A stretch of DNA of 64,000 nt from Lanius collurio (GCA_020086605.1 JACBWW010000022.1:5953358-6017357), one strand, 5' to 3'; numbered from the stretch's first letter, positions 25,777 through 39,105 are shown. Translations and numbers: made by a program. The notes: generated by a model from the letters alone, not told the origin.

Positions 25777-25976
25777 TTGACAAAAAGAAATTTGTTAATA
25801 CAATGGTTTCAGTCAGTTGACAGAAATTTTTGTCAACAGAATAGATAAAGGGATTCAAAAATGAAATTTTCAGATGAAACAGCTTTGATGTTTCTGATGA
25901 AAAGTATTTTGTTGACAGAAGGGATCAGAGGAAAAAAAATGCATTTTCTCAACACAAGGGTTTTAGCTCTTTGACA
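25777..25976. promoter_or_regulatory. Cluster of TTGACA/TGTCAA motifs
   Basis: TTGACA starts at 25777, 25817, 25912 and 25971, and its reverse complement TGTCAA at 25831. The decamer GTTGACAGAA is exact at 25816-25825 and 25911-25920. GTTGACA (25816-25822) and TGTCAAC (25831-25837) form an inverted pair with an 8-base spacer. TGACAG is the core bound by TALE homeodomain proteins (MEIS/TGIF), but occupancy is not shown. Confidence 0.3.
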
Positions 25977-27361
25977 AAATATATTTCATCCCCAGATGTT
26001 TTGCCTGAGTTGTCAATTATTCCCCATGTCTACCATTAACCAATCACTTTGCTGTCAACTGAAAGATTTCTTTAGTAGCAGCCCTGTGAAAGCAAGTAGA
26101 GGTATTACAAATTCAGCTGCAATTAATTGCACCAAGTCATTTGTTATTATGCTGTATCTCATTCCATTCTCACCAAAAGCCAACTGAGCTAAAGATACAA
26201 GTTGGATTTTGGGTTGGGTCCTTTTACTCTCCCTTTATCTTTCATTTATGCACAGTATATATTACAATTTCCATTCTTTATTCCTTGGAAGACAATTTTG
26301 TCAGAGCTGCCTTTCTGTTAAGGCATCTATTCCATAAAGACACACAGATATGGTGAGGAAAAGGACCAGCTTGTGCTCCTGGAACATCTTAAGCAAGTGC
26401 TAATGTGTTAATTGGAATAACTGGAGTAAGTCACCTCCTCCACCTCTGCAAAGGAAGTCACACACTTTCTGTGGAGTAGCTGCTGTAGGCAGCTGTGTAG
26501 GTCTATGAGTAAATGGTAGGAGGTGGGAAATAAAGTTTTACTACACTGCACATCTCCCCTTGCACACAGGAGGAGTATCCCAGAGTTATAAACTTAAACT
26601 AACCAAGTACATGAAGTGAGTAAAAGGAGGAGAAACCTGCTCTTGTTTCTTTATTTTCCAGCAGATAAGTGACATGACAATCTTGTTGGCTCATACATGT
26701 GCTTATTCTTCTGATATTAGTCTGTTAAGATGCTGCCACCACATTCAGAGGTGCATTCTGCAGCCAGCTCCCAATCTGCCTAGCCTGAGGTCACCAGCAA
26801 GTGTCCACACAATTATCTCCATAAGATATCAGCATACAATACCCCAAGGTCATTCAGGATAAAAAGTTTTGTAATGCAAGTCCTACATCTGCAGCAGGAA
26901 GTAATTCAGCAAGGAAGAACACGGATTATTTTCTTCCTCATGAACTGTCTTTATTTGAAAAATTGAAGGTGGTAACAATAGCAAAATGCTGCCTATTCAC
27001 CTGACTATGAAGTTACTGTTGGGAGGAACAGTAGAATGATGAAAATAAATACATCTGCCTCAGAAGAAACAGTCACACCACTGTCAAAAAGTAGGGCATG
27101 ACTCCAGCTGGCTGTTGCACAAGCCAAAACTTCTGAGTGCAAATGAAGGAATCATTCACAGAAACAGATCATGACAGAATCAGTGGAACCTGCAGGACCA
27201 TTAGCAGGAGGAACAGGTAAAGGTCCTTCAGACCCCTTACTTCACCAACCTGCTCCCACTATGCTTGCATCAAACTTCACATAGACAGACCTCTGTCACT
27301 CACCTAACTTAGGGTTTGATTTGGGGTCTTTTTTATGAATGAGTAACCAGGATCTTGGGCA

Positions 27362-27413
27362 GAGAAAAAACAAACAAACAAAAAAGCCCCCCTTCCCCCT
27401 CCCCCCAACCACA
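27362..27413 (+). repeat. A/C-only low-complexity tract
   Basis: A CAAA run is followed by C-rich blocks (CCCCCC, then CCTCCCCCC) with scattered T. Almost no G. Confidence 0.7.
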
Positions 27414-30400
27414 TAGAAATAATCAACTATAAACTACTTTCAAGAGATTATGCTTTTGTGTTTCCCAATGTTTGAAGAGTAATCTAAGACCTTCTTTTAG
27501 GATACTGTATCTTATCTCACAGCTTTGTGCAAGGATGAATCATGGATTACTTTGGAGAAACTGCACCTGTAAAATAAGCCTTTAAAGATCTTGCTGAAAC
27601 CTGAATAAAGAAAACTAATGAGCAAGGTAAGGAGGGAAAAGCTCTCAGACTTCATGCTGGAAATAGGCAGAACTGTGCAACACTTGTCAAGTGCTGTGGA
27701 GCACTGCTGCAGCCAACTGAAACCTGCCCTGAAATAGTTATTATTAGTAATAGCACACACTGCCAGCTTAGCTAATACAGGTTCCTGGAGCCCTCTTGAT
27801 TCTGGCTTCAGCCTCGCTCTTTTTAATAGCCAGTACTTGGGTGTTCCTAGGAAAAGGTTTATCAGAATCTAGGGAGCACTACATATTTCACTTCAAATAC
27901 TTTGCCCAGTTTATTATGTTCCTTTTTCTAAATAAAACTGCTTGCTTTATTGTCACTGTCTTTACAGGGCTTCATTGCATTCCCACTGGCTTCAGGGTAA
28001 AGAACTATTGCTCTGTGCAAAGGATAGCCAAGCTACAGGAGCAAAATTGCTCCCTTCACAATAACTACATAAATCTAATTATCTGCAAGGATATTCCTCT
28101 CCTATAATCCAAGTCCTTATAGATAATTAAAGGGAGGTTAATACAGGGTTTTTTTCCTCCTATTTCCTCTTCATCCAGAGTGATCCTTTCCCTGGTCACT
28201 TGAAAAGTGGGGGTTAATTCATATCAACATTGTCAGTCAGCAGTGAATCCAGTACTCCTAAGTCACCTTTTTAGCATCAAGTAGTAAGAATCTTTTTTTA
28301 ATGGGGTCATTTCCCAATATTATTTCAAAATATTTCTTTATATAAAACTTTCTAGATAAACATCAAAGCTTTTGATCACAAAGTTATTTCACCTACAAAT
28401 TTTAATCGGCTAAGGAGGCACTTCTTCATAATTGGTATTTGCTAGCTTTCAGATGACTTTTCAGTGCAATGAATTTGGGAACTAATTCACACTAAACCCA
28501 CAAACTTACCATGAAGTCAAATATAGACAGAAGCGATTAGTCAGTTGGGCTTAGCCCTTGTGGATGTAGAGAAGTGTATTTGTAATATGACTAAACCAGT
28601 CCTTATTGTTTCCATCTCTACACCAGCAACTACATCTGCATGACTCAGAGAAAACACAAATTATTTGCCATACAAGAACACAGGCAACACAAGGCTCCTT
28701 TCATTCCCTGCCTAAAAATTTGGAGTTTTGGTAGGCAATAAGTGCATTCACAGAAGAGCAGAAATACTGTGACTGCAGATTTTGACGTGAGGTGTATAAA
28801 CACTGATTGTGCTGAGAGCCCAAATCAGAGTGGTGAAGGGGATGTGGCCAGACCTCTTCATTTCAATGAAGTTTCTGAAGAAAGACAGAGTGTTTCAAAC
28901 TGAAAGACCATGTTTTATTAGAGTGAAAGCACTTTTGGAAATTTAGCCAATGCATTAATATAGCTGAAAAATAAATCATAACTCCAAACTTTCAGATTTG
29001 TCCAGTATTCATGGGCATCAACAACACAACATCACAATATCAAAACATCTCTTGTTGAACTGGCTTTATTCCTGCTGGATTCAATTAAAGCGGACTAACT
29101 TTACTCCATTAGGATTGTAACAGTGACTCCTCTGAAAAAATAACCCCAAAAACAAAGCACAATACCTTTAAGGGGTTTTTCTCAAATATAATTGGTTCAT
29201 AATTTGAGTCTTCTCTTTCCTCATTTTCCCTAATAGTGTACAACCAAAATAAAGTAATCTGTGTCATTTATGAAACTATTAGCTAGATGTTCCTAACAAC
29301 TCCAGTGGTAAATCTGCAATCTACAACAACAATTCTGTATATTAGAAACAAACAGACATCTGTTACATAATGATTTGGTGGGGGAAAAAATTCAGAAGTT
29401 TCAGATTATGCCCTCTTATATTTTAACAGCTTTACATTTGATAAACAAGGCACACAACCAGAAAAAAAAAATAAAGATGACAAAAATAGCACAAGATGCC
29501 AGCTATCCCTCATGTTGTCTGTGCATTGCCTTGGTCATTTTATCCAGCCTCAGAACACAAATCTGTTCCACAGACCATCTCTGCAGCATTTCTTGTGCAT
29601 TGGCATTTTTGGTGGCTCTTCCCTAGCACTTCAGACAACGATTCACTTCAAAGAAATTATTTCTGAAATTCAATTACAGAAGAGATATGTTAATGCCTAA
29701 TTAGTTGACACCTTGTATGTCATGCAATGTAGCTACACCACTCAACATGAGGATGAAGCAAACTTATCTCAATGAACACATTTGCATTTTATAGTATGAC
29801 ACATTACTTTGTGATATAAACAGACAAAAGGGATAACAGGGGAGACATTTATTATCACAAAGTGGCTAATGATGGACATGTATATTTAAAGAAAACTTTC
29901 TGACAACGAATCAGTAGCCATTAAGGAATCTCATTTGTGTTAAGTAGGCCACAGTTTCCACTGCAGATGATCTTCAATCCACTCAACACAAGAGAAAAAA
30001 TATATCACTGAGCAAGATCCCCATCTAAAACTATATTCTCCTACCTGGGATATACTGACTGATTACAAACCTTTCTAAACACACCAAGGTCCCATCACCC
30101 ACACACACAAGAATAAATAAATGGAATGAAATAGCTAGTAAATTAATAATAAATGCTAGCCCTCCTTTTCCGTGGCTGCAAATGAAAATCAGGATGGCAA
30201 CACTCCACAAATTAATACTTTTTTTTCATTTTCCTTCCAAGAGATGAGGGGGAGGGGTGACACAATGGAGGAAAAAGAAAAAGAGAAAAAATGGACTGAT
30301 CAAGAATAATACAGAAAAAATTATCCAGAATGACAGTTCCCAGGGTTTTGTTAAATTGTACTTCTGATGGAAAAAAAATCTGGTCTCCTAGTCTTACTTG

Positions 30401-31397
30401 ACATTAGTGCTGTGAGAGTAGCAGAACTTACTTAGATAACAATTTTTTAACATTTCCTTAGTCTTACATAGAGCTTCACAAAGGAATCACCATTCTCACT
30501 TTACAGAGGGTTGCAGACAGGATACATTTCTTTAAAGATCTATAGAAAGCCTAGAACTCAATTGTGTGAGTTTCCAAATTGACTGCGGTCGATGTTGCCC
30601 CACGCTATCTCTGCACTCATCAGATTCCTGCTGCACACTGTGCTTTTCATGCACCTGGTCTTTCTTACTTTTATCACACAGACTGTGAGATTTGCAACTG
30701 ATAAAGAGCACATCAGATTAGAGAACTGAACAGCATCTTCTGATGGTGCAGCCAACACAAGGCATAGGTGAACCTACTAGGAAGCATCTCTCCCAGGATC
30801 TCTGTGTCCTGTAATGGCAAATACTAATGTTCATGCTCAAATCAATGTTTTATGGTAATAAAAAATATCTGCAGCTCATGTTATATTTTCAGCTTTTATT
30901 TCATAAAATAAAGGACACATTTTCCAGGTTAGATTTACGTAACATAGAATAACTAAATATTTAAGCCTCTAGCCACAAAGTTTGAACTAAGTAAACTAGA
31001 AGTACTCAAATGTTTAAGAGGGATTTTGGGGGGAGGACTCTGGAGAATGAAAGCAAAAATAATTTATCTGAGAGCCAAAAGTGCCCAAAACTGTTACTGT
31101 ACTGACTCAAATTAGAACATGGACGTGCCATGATTTTCATTATAAGGTGTGGTAAACTTATATTGCCAATAAGAGAGGATGAAGATTTTGTTACAATTAT
31201 TTTCTCTTGTTCAGAGGCTTCCAGTGAGAATCTTTAGCAAGCTGGTCATGGTGCCAAGCAGAGCTTGCAGGACCTATTTTCTCTAGGACCACAAAAAAGA
31301 ACCAATATATGAAGGGTAGAAAGCCAAGGTGAAGGTAATTCAAACGGGTTTAGATTTGATCCATCTTCTAGAAGTCTGCTGAATGTCCACCACAAAG

Positions 31398-32356
31398 CTG
31401 GACAAACACATCATGGGATGGATGAGCAACTGACCCACTGGTCAGGCACAAAGGGTTACAGTGAACGGGGTGACCTCAGACTGGTGACCTGCCACTATTG
31501 GTGTTCCTCTCCTGTGCACTATTGGTGAACCCTCTCCTACACTTGGAGGCCTTACAGAGAGACCTGGACAGATTAGAGGACTGAGCAATCACCAGCTGCA
31601 CGAAGCCCAACAAGGGCAAGTGCTGCATTCTGCACGTGGGTTGGGGCAAGCCAGGACCTGTGGACAGACTGGGGAATGGGAGGCTGGAAAGCAGCACCAT
31701 GGGTAGGGCCCTGGGGGTCCTGGTCGATGGCAAAGGGAACAAGAATCTGCAGTACCCTGACACCCAGGAGGGTCAGCCATGTCCTGGGGGGCATCAGGCA
31801 CAGCACTGCCAGCTGGGAAAGGGAAGGGGTTGTCCTGCTCTTCTCTGGGGTGGCCTCTCCTCGAGTGCTGGGGCAGTTTGGGCACCACAATATAGGAAAG
31901 ATCTTATATTCTAAAAGAATGTCCACACGAGGGCCACAAGGATGGTGAAGGGCCTTGAGGGGAAGCCATGTGAGCAGTGGCTGAGGGCACTTGGTCTGTG
32001 CAGCCTGGAGGAGACTGGAGGGAGACCTCGCTGCAGTTACAGCTTCCTCATGAGGGAACAGGAGGGGCAGGCACTGATCTCTGCTCTGGGGTGGCAGTGA
32101 CAGAACCCGAGGAAAGGCCTGAAGTTGTGTCAGGAGACATTTAGGTTGGATATCAGGAAAAGATTCTTCACCCAGAGGGTGGCTGGGCACTGGAACAGCT
32201 GCCCAGGGCAGTGGTCACAGCAGCAGCCCAACAGAGTTGTTTGGACAATGCTCCCAGGTACAGAGGGTGTCTCCTGGGTACGCTCCTGTGCGGGTCAGAA
32301 GCTGAACTCCATGATCCTTGTGGGTCCCTTTCCAGCTCAGCATATTCTGTGATCAT
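31398..32356 (+). mobile_element. 5'-truncated CR1 LINE, C-terminal ORF2 and 3' end
   Basis: Sense strand is plus. The copy begins inside the reverse-transcriptase region (decayed match reading LDKHIMGWMSN, then QAQRVTVNGVTSDW, each followed by a stop) and runs to the 3' end, where the sequence around 32310-32356 (GATCCTTGTGGGTCCC, then ATATTCTGTGATC) matches the terminal CR1 segment. Middle parts read as decayed CR1 protein in changing frames: NKGKCCILHVG, LGVLVDGK, and WAPQYRKDL near 31900. About 100 bases or more seem missing between 31510 and 31540, where the post-RT segment jumps to the LEALQRDLDRLED segment. Frameshifts and stops show it cannot move. The 205-codon antisense frame at 31573-32190 is an artefact of this GC-rich element. 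The 5' boundary is approximate; the 3' boundary is firm to within a few bases. Confidence 0.95.
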
Positions 32357-35300
32357 TAGAATTAAAGGGCTTCAAAATTAATAAACTACTATAATTTCAA
32401 GTACTCAACATATATCAGGTAATTGAATTAAAACTCTCAGGTTAATGAAAAAAAAATAGATTTCTAGATGCTTTGGGCATTCTAGTATAGTAACTAGAAT
32501 TTTTAAATTACCCAGATATGAAAGTTCAACAAACAGAGATAGAAGGCTTACAGGACCAAAAATTTACATGAAAATACACGACTTCTTCCCATAATCAGCA
32601 AAATTATGAACAAATTTATTCAGATAAACCATTTTCATTCAAAATGACATTCCACTAAGTATACAGGGAGATGATCTTTGTATGCCATTTGGAATAAATT
32701 CTATTCAAATAAGTATTTGAGCTGAATATAAAAGTTACTATGTATAACCAGCTGCAAAATGAATATTAACTTAGTGCTTAATACAGCACACATCTTTAGA
32801 AAGGGTTCCATTTTTTCCTGTGGTTGCATGCTCTATCTCCTTGTAAAAATAATGCCCAAGACTAGAGTGATTGTGATCTTACAACAACTACTGAAATATG
32901 AACCCTCCTCACACATGAAGTCTCATTTAAGTCAGAATCTGTCCTCTTTTCTTTAAAAATTCATAGATATGCACAATCAAGACAAATTCTAGCCCTAGGG
33001 TTTGCAACCCTAGTGGCATCAAAGGCATTAATATGCTTTCTTCATTCTGGTATTAAATATGAAAGTGGTTTTATATATCTTCAGTCAGATTGATCATACA
33101 TTTCAGAACAAGAACACCCATGAGAAGACATCACAAGTACTGTAAGAGATTACAATTAATATAAAAATTCATTTTCACCTTCAGGATTGTTTAGCTCACA
33201 TAATTGGGGAGGATAGATAGGGGCTGTTAAAACCTTTGTAAGCACAGCTGCCAACATTATGGGGTGGCCATGGTACCAAAGTGTTCATCACCAGAAATGG
33301 GGCAAGGGAGTAGGAAAGAAATAGAAAAGATTCTTAGCTTGCCACGGCCAGTTCAATCCCTGAATTTTATAGGCAGTCATCAGTTTCTGTACATAATCCA
33401 TCTGCTTGGGAGAGGAGACAGTCTCCTCTTCAGCCAAGTTACATGGACAACTGGCATAAGCTCTTCTTCATGACCCAGAAAATCTACATATCTTTGCTGG
33501 AATCAGTGCAAGTGCTTACATTTCTCCCAAACCAATCAACCGTGTCGCTCACAGCATTTTTGACTAATTTGTTTCCCTTTTCTGAAGCCAAATTCTATCT
33601 CTGTTCAACAAAAACATTTCTAAATAAAAATAGTCCCAGCTAGCATTTGTTCCCCAAGCACTTACGTGATTGCAAACCTATCAATTAAACATAAAGAAAT
33701 TAAAAATATCATTATAAAAGATCTTTTACTAATTTTTAAAGAACACTGGGAAACATTTTCACAGCCAAAGAGAATTTTTTTTCAAAAGAAAAAAAAATTA
33801 TATTGAGAAGGCATTATATTTTCTGATCTCCAGAATATGCAAAACTGGAAACGGATTCTATTTCAAGTCATGAACTATTTCACATTGATCAAAGACTCCT
33901 TTCTACATTTCACAAAAAGAACCCCTAAAGGATGTCCAAATACCAGACCACTGAGTAAAAGAAGCATCTTAATTTTCATTGTGAAACAGAATAAACTTTT
34001 TCATTCTACAAGTAAAGAGGCAATCTTCCATCTACTTTTTTAAAGCTCATTTTTATTCTAAACAAAAGTTGGACAAGAATTCTAGAGATTCACAGTTCTC
34101 CAGTTTCACTGATGTTGAGTCATATATCAAAAGGTAAAAACAATTCTCATTCCTTAAAACCCTTCCACCATTACATCCCCTAAACATTTTATGCACAAAA
34201 ACTTTCCCTTGTGACTATTTGACTCATCAGGACAGAAACTGCATTTTCAAAGTAGGATATGATTCATTCACTAAGCTTATTATAATAATATTTCATGATG
34301 TTGTACCAAGATACCTATTAGTAAAAAACAAACCCAACTGCAAGCACTGTACAATTACAAGTTTTAACACTTCCATTATTGTGTTGTTTACTGCATGAAA
34401 CAAGTTTTATGCTTATCTACCTTTTAGTGATGATTGAAAAGAATGCCTAATTAGTGAAGAAAGCAAACTGCAAATGCAAGTCATATATTTGCACATTTTA
34501 TTGTTCATAGGAGATCTTCCTTGGCAACTATAAAAAAGTCTAGGACTGATGTTTACACTGAAAGAAAAATTTAGACTTTCTTATTAAAAAGGTGAAGATT
34601 AATGCAATCCAACAGACCCACTTTCAATTTGGTAAAGAGTTTGTTTAAAGAGCACATGTTAAGCTATCTATTCAATCCTATATTATATCCCAGAGCAAAA
34701 GTATAAATACAAAATATTAAGAGTCTCCAGCCCCAGTGTTATTCTTACTCATGTCTAAGCTTTGTGCTACTCCAGTGTAACTCAGGATAAATTTAAGCTG
34801 TCTAGAACATGACACACTGGCACCAAGATGTTATGTAAAATGAACCATCTACTTTTGGAACTTGACAGAATCCTAATTGATCAACAGGCTGTAAATCTTT
34901 ACAGAGTCAATTAAAGAGTTGTAAAGCCTCATAATGCATGATAAAACATATGACACGAATACTTTTGCAGGCAATAGAGATGACCCAGAGCAGAAATTGC
35001 TGCTATTCAAATACAATCATTAGCAATGGAAAAGTACTGGCTTCTAAAGTATAGTCCCAACTTGGTAACTGCTATTTCAGGTAACAATCATTAAACAAGC
35101 AAATTAACTAGCCTGCAGTATAGAGATAAACATCTATCTATCTGGAGTACACAAACACATTTAATAATACAGTGCATGTTATTAGTTATACGCCCTTCAG
35201 CAGGACCAAACAGTCCAGAAATTTCTGTTTTAACATGATCTTACAGAAATCATCTCTGCAGTTCTAAATTTGATCACATTATTTTCTGAGTGTCAGTTTA

Positions 35301-35689
35301 ACTTGGCAATATTACATTTTCCAACATTTCGTTTTCTAGCATTTTTCCATGACTATCTGTGTAGATTAGAAAGGTTCTTAACTGTTATCTGTAATAGATT
35401 TTGCCTGTAGCAAAATTCATGCAGGCATAATAGAACAAAGTGTACTCTGATGAAATTGCAACTATAATTTCCAGATGCCTGACATTTATTGCTTATTGCT
35501 ATTAGAATTCAAGTGCCTATTTGTTTTGTACTTTGCTTTTATTCTTGCATCACAAATGTAAAATGGAAAAAAGATATTTTAAATGCTGGGTTAAGTATCA
35601 CAGATCAACACAAAGCACCAGCATAATCAATATTACTTAAACACACTCCTAGGCAATTAATTTTTAAGGAATCAAATTGTTGTACCCCG
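32357..35689. other. AT-rich unique DNA, no gene seen
   Basis: No gene recognised. A 19-bp palindrome lies at 33411-33429. The segment from about 34900 to 35050 is rich in homeodomain-like TAAT/ATTA and low in simple repeats, but nothing specific is callable. Confidence 0.55.
33411..33429. repeat. 19-bp palindrome with one central base
   Basis: AGAGGAGAC, one A, then GTCTCCTCT: perfect 9-base arms. GC content of the arms makes it less likely to be a chance product than AT dyads nearby. Function unknown. Confidence 0.9.
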
Positions 35690-35890
35690 TCAAAATTTAC
35701 AACAATACAATAAAGGTTGTTATGTTCTTTATTGTTTAATTAAAAGCAGCATTTAGCACACATGCAGCTAACTGTTCAGACATTATGACATAAAATGCCC
35801 TGTTTATCAGTGAGAGATATATAAACAGCATTTGTTGTACACTGTAGTACACAATGTTAATTAGACTTTATTAAATTTCATATGCTTATC
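35690..35890. promoter_or_regulatory. Candidate enhancer with inverted SOX-like pair
   Basis: ACAATAAAG (35707-35715) and CTTTATTGT (35727-35735) are perfect inverted arms 11 bases apart; each resembles the SOX HMG-box site. TTTAATTAAA and TTAATTAGA homeodomain-type sites, and a TGTTTATC forkhead-type site near 35801, follow within 150 bases. The interval lacks simple repeats. The call rests on motif content only; conservation cannot be seen here. Confidence 0.3.
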
Positions 35891-36224
35891 AAATTATCAA
35901 ACATAAGACTTCAAAACCCAGAGAAACGTCCTGCAATGCACACAGCTGTATCTTAAGTATCTGCAATACTTCAGCTTTTCTTCACAGTATGCAAGTTCTA
36001 TGCTCAGAACTTGAGCACAATCCACGTAGAGTCACTCAGATGCTACAGGCATTTGCAGAGAGGGCCAGTGCAGAAGAATTAACTCACATGTTTGCCTTTA
36101 AAACTTAAGGGCAGCCACATTAATTATGTAAGCAACACCTCTGATTAGGCTCTGGTTTTCACAAAGAATTCGGGTCAGAAGCAAGTTAATGCAATGAAAA
36201 GGTCTAATGCCCCTATATGTGCCC
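35891..36224. other. Unique DNA, no gene seen
   Basis: No supported feature between the candidate enhancer and the CR1 fragment. Confidence 0.55.
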
Positions 36225-36310
36225 ATTTTTGCTATTAAAAAGGTTTTCCTAACATCTAACCAAAATCTTCCCAGATCTGGGCTTAAACTCATTACTGTTT
36301 CTCCCAGTGG
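36225..36310 (-). mobile_element. CR1 LINE fragment (minus strand)
   Basis: Reading on plus, TTTTCCTAACATCTAACC followed by AAAATCTTCCC, then TTAAACTCATTACTG and TTTCTCCC, is the reverse complement of the CR1 3' segment that normally reads as 'AGGTTAGATATTAGGAAAA...'. Both edges are vague. The 3' end of the element, which should lie to the left, is not recognisable, so this is an old or internally deleted copy. Confidence 0.75.
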
Positions 36311-39068
36311 AAATGGAGATCAGTGGCAGCCCACCTTACAAAGCACCATTAATAGATCCACAGCCTTTTACCCAAGCCTTGGTTGCCATCAGGAGAACTC
36401 CCCTCACTGGGCAAATTCATCCACTACTTGAGTTTCATCTGCCATTCTTGGATACAAGCTCTATTCCAGAAAATTGAGCTATCAGAACCAATAAATAAAA
36501 CAAAAATGTTTGCAGTTTTCACTCACTTTGTTTAACATTTCTGACTTTTTCCCTTTTTTATAATTTCACTTACAACTAAATCAGGGCCCACAGATAAAAG
36601 AAAAAAGAGGGGGTGGGAGAACTTTGCAAACCTTGAAGAGCAATTGCAGACACCTGCAAGTTTTGCAGAGCACAGCACTATCTATATGTCTGTTTGGTGT
36701 TAAAGCACGAAACAGAGGAATGGGGGGAAAACTGCATAAAAACAACATAATGCATGAAGCCATGTATCATGTACTGACAACTTCCATATGAAAATTATGA
36801 GAGCATTGATAATTTGGAAGCTTTAATCTACAATCTATGTTCCTGCACTATAAATCAGAAATAAGCTTTTATACTTTTTAGAAGCCCCTCTGTCATATAG
36901 CCACATTTTAGCCCATTCCAACCATAACCTGTACACCTACTTATGTTCCTACCTGACAAGTACAGCATGGAAATGTAGGACCTTACATATATAAAGGTAT
37001 AGTCTTAAATACCTTTCTCTAAGTGCTTTGGCAGGGTCTACTCCTTTGAGTAGGTTGGTCATACCAGAGACTGAAGAAAGAAGAAAACTGCTTCTGATAG
37101 ATGGAAAATTGTTTGTATTTCAGTCTTGACTCTGATCCACCAAAACAACATTGCTCAGCTATTGACTTCTTTCCCCTCTTTCCTTCTTTGAAACCCTAGT
37201 GTCCAGAGCTCTTCAGTGAAATGAGAAAATGAGTGGGATTTTTTTGTTTAAGACAAAACAACTGCTTCTAGCTTCCAAGCATGTAAAGAAAACACTGTGA
37301 AATGTAAAGCTTAAAGGCTGAAAAAAGAGGTCAAAAGAAATACAATAACCATTATATATGGAATTATGTATTATATCAGCTGGGTCCATGTGAGGATATG
37401 GATGCATGTGCATATATATGTGTATAGAAGCTCCTTGATTTGAAAGTTAATTTCATGACTCTTGTGTCATGACTCATGAATTCCTAGATTTGATAATGAT
37501 AGAACTTGTCAGCCAGCACAGCTGATCCAGCACAGAGATAGAGATAAGCTGTGAAAAGGTCTGGCACAGTTTAGCTCCCCGCAGGACTAAGGGACTGGGG
37601 AATGAGTCACATTTGGCAGGGGTGTGATAGTGGAGAAGTTGCACTGTGTGTTGCCTATAGTCATCAAGCCTATAGGCAAATCATGGCTTCAAAACACCCA
37701 AGTAGAGAATTTACTGAGGGTTTTACTATTATGGTGGGCAGAGTTGATGTCTTTTTGTTGGGGTAGTATTCATTTTTATTTTTAAGCAGATTTATCAGAC
37801 AGTTCAGAGCTCTGAGCAAACAGCTTTGAAAAGGGAAGAAGAAACAAGGGTCTAAAAAATCTACTTCGTGTTCATCACATTCAGATATAGGCAAAATACC
37901 ATCAACATCTTAAAACAATGATAAAAAATGAAGAACTGTTCCTTCCTCTGTGAGGCACAGCATAATTTATGTCCATCTATGAGATGTACATTTACTCCAA
38001 GCATATCTAGTCCCTCTGTCCCAGAATCTAAGGGGAAAAACCTGGCATATGGAGTTCTACACATATCTACTAGAAGAAAATATTCTCTAAGAACTTCCCT
38101 GCTCTGTGGATTTACCTTTTTTTCCTTAGAGTGGGGAACCAGGACACCTTTGGCTGACATATTTTGCTGACAGTGCTTCCAGCTCAGCAAAAGAAACAAG
38201 GTAAAGAGGAATTCAAAGCAGTCACCAAAGTCAGAAGCAGTAACTGATGCCTCTGACAGCAGCATATTTAAAGAACATCTGTAGAAAGAAGTACAAACTC
38301 TCCTCCCCAAAGGCTGTAAATTGTGGATGTGGGAGGGGAATTAAGAAATCTTAGATCTTTTTCTCCTCAGTGAGGATCTTTAAGGATATTTATCATATTC
38401 ACAAGATGCACAAACTGTTAGCTTTAAAGTTCCAGTTCTTGGAGTCAAGTGAACCCCATCCATCATTCTTTAAGGACACTGCAAGAAAACAAAGGATTTA
38501 AGCTCAAGCTTAACATTAAATTTCAACACATGATGAAGTTCCACTTTAAAGGTATTACTGTGGTCTGATTTGCAATGTATATAGTTAAAGGCCTGACTTA
38601 ACAAGAGAATTAACAGCCAAGGGAGATATTTTATTGCTGCGATATTCCTCTAGGCCCCTGCATGATTGATCTTAAAACCTGCAAGTTTTATGTGTTAAAA
38701 TAAATAGCATGGTAGGTTGATTTTCAGGCCAAACTTCAAGCTCTGTTTCTTTTAGGGGAAGAAGACCAACTCACATACACGTAACCTAGAACATTCTCCA
38801 CTGTTATTTTTCCTCAGCACATGTAGTATATAAAAAATTTGATGTTCAAAAGCAATACATAAACCAAAGTTTGACTTTATGCTCTGGACATCTTAACTCT
38901 GTCATGCATACCCTTCAAATGCCAAGGTCCCTTAAAACAAAATGCAGGCAGGAACGTAAGATTAAAAGAAATAAATAATGTTAGTTGCAAGTGCAGCCTT
39001 AAAACTCAAGACTCTACTCTACTGACAAAAAAAATAAAAAAACAACTCCAAAATAATGACTATCAGCC
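36311..39068. other. AT-rich unique DNA, no gene seen
   Basis: No gene is supported. The minus-strand 149-codon open frame at 37861-38310 has no recognisable domain and no convincing splice context. A perfect 10-bp hairpin lies at 37651-37679. Confidence 0.5.
37651..37679. repeat. Perfect 10-bp hairpin
   Basis: TTGCCTATAG pairs with CTATAGGCAA across a 9-base loop. Confidence 0.88.
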
Positions 39069-39105
39069 AAGGGTGCCTTCCAACCCAGGTCTCTCTGATT
39101 CTATA
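39069..39105 (+). mobile_element. CR1 3'-tail remnant (plus strand)
   Basis: GGGTGCCTTCCAACCCAGG followed by a degenerate TCTCTGATTCTATA closely follows the last bases of CR1. Only the extreme 3' end survives. It faces a minus-strand CR1 tail that begins 12 bases later. Confidence 0.7.

Larger units (their letters stand above)
21922..31397. other. AT-rich unique DNA, no gene seen
   Basis: The longest unbroken featureless block, 9.5 kb. It contains A/C-only tracts at 24817-24865 and 27362-27413 and a cluster of TTGACA motifs at 25777-25976. Open frames are no longer than 103 codons. No splice-bounded frame, transposon or RNA gene was recognised. Confidence 0.55.

Noticed and set aside
31573..32190. 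Longest open frame of the window, 205 codons on the minus strand
   Set aside because: It is antisense to the CR1 element; its length comes from GC-rich repeat sequence, not from a gene.
37861..38310. 149-codon minus-strand open frame
   Set aside because: No recognisable domain, no matched splice sites, and an overlapping 80-codon frame on the other strand; within chance range for 64 kb in six frames.
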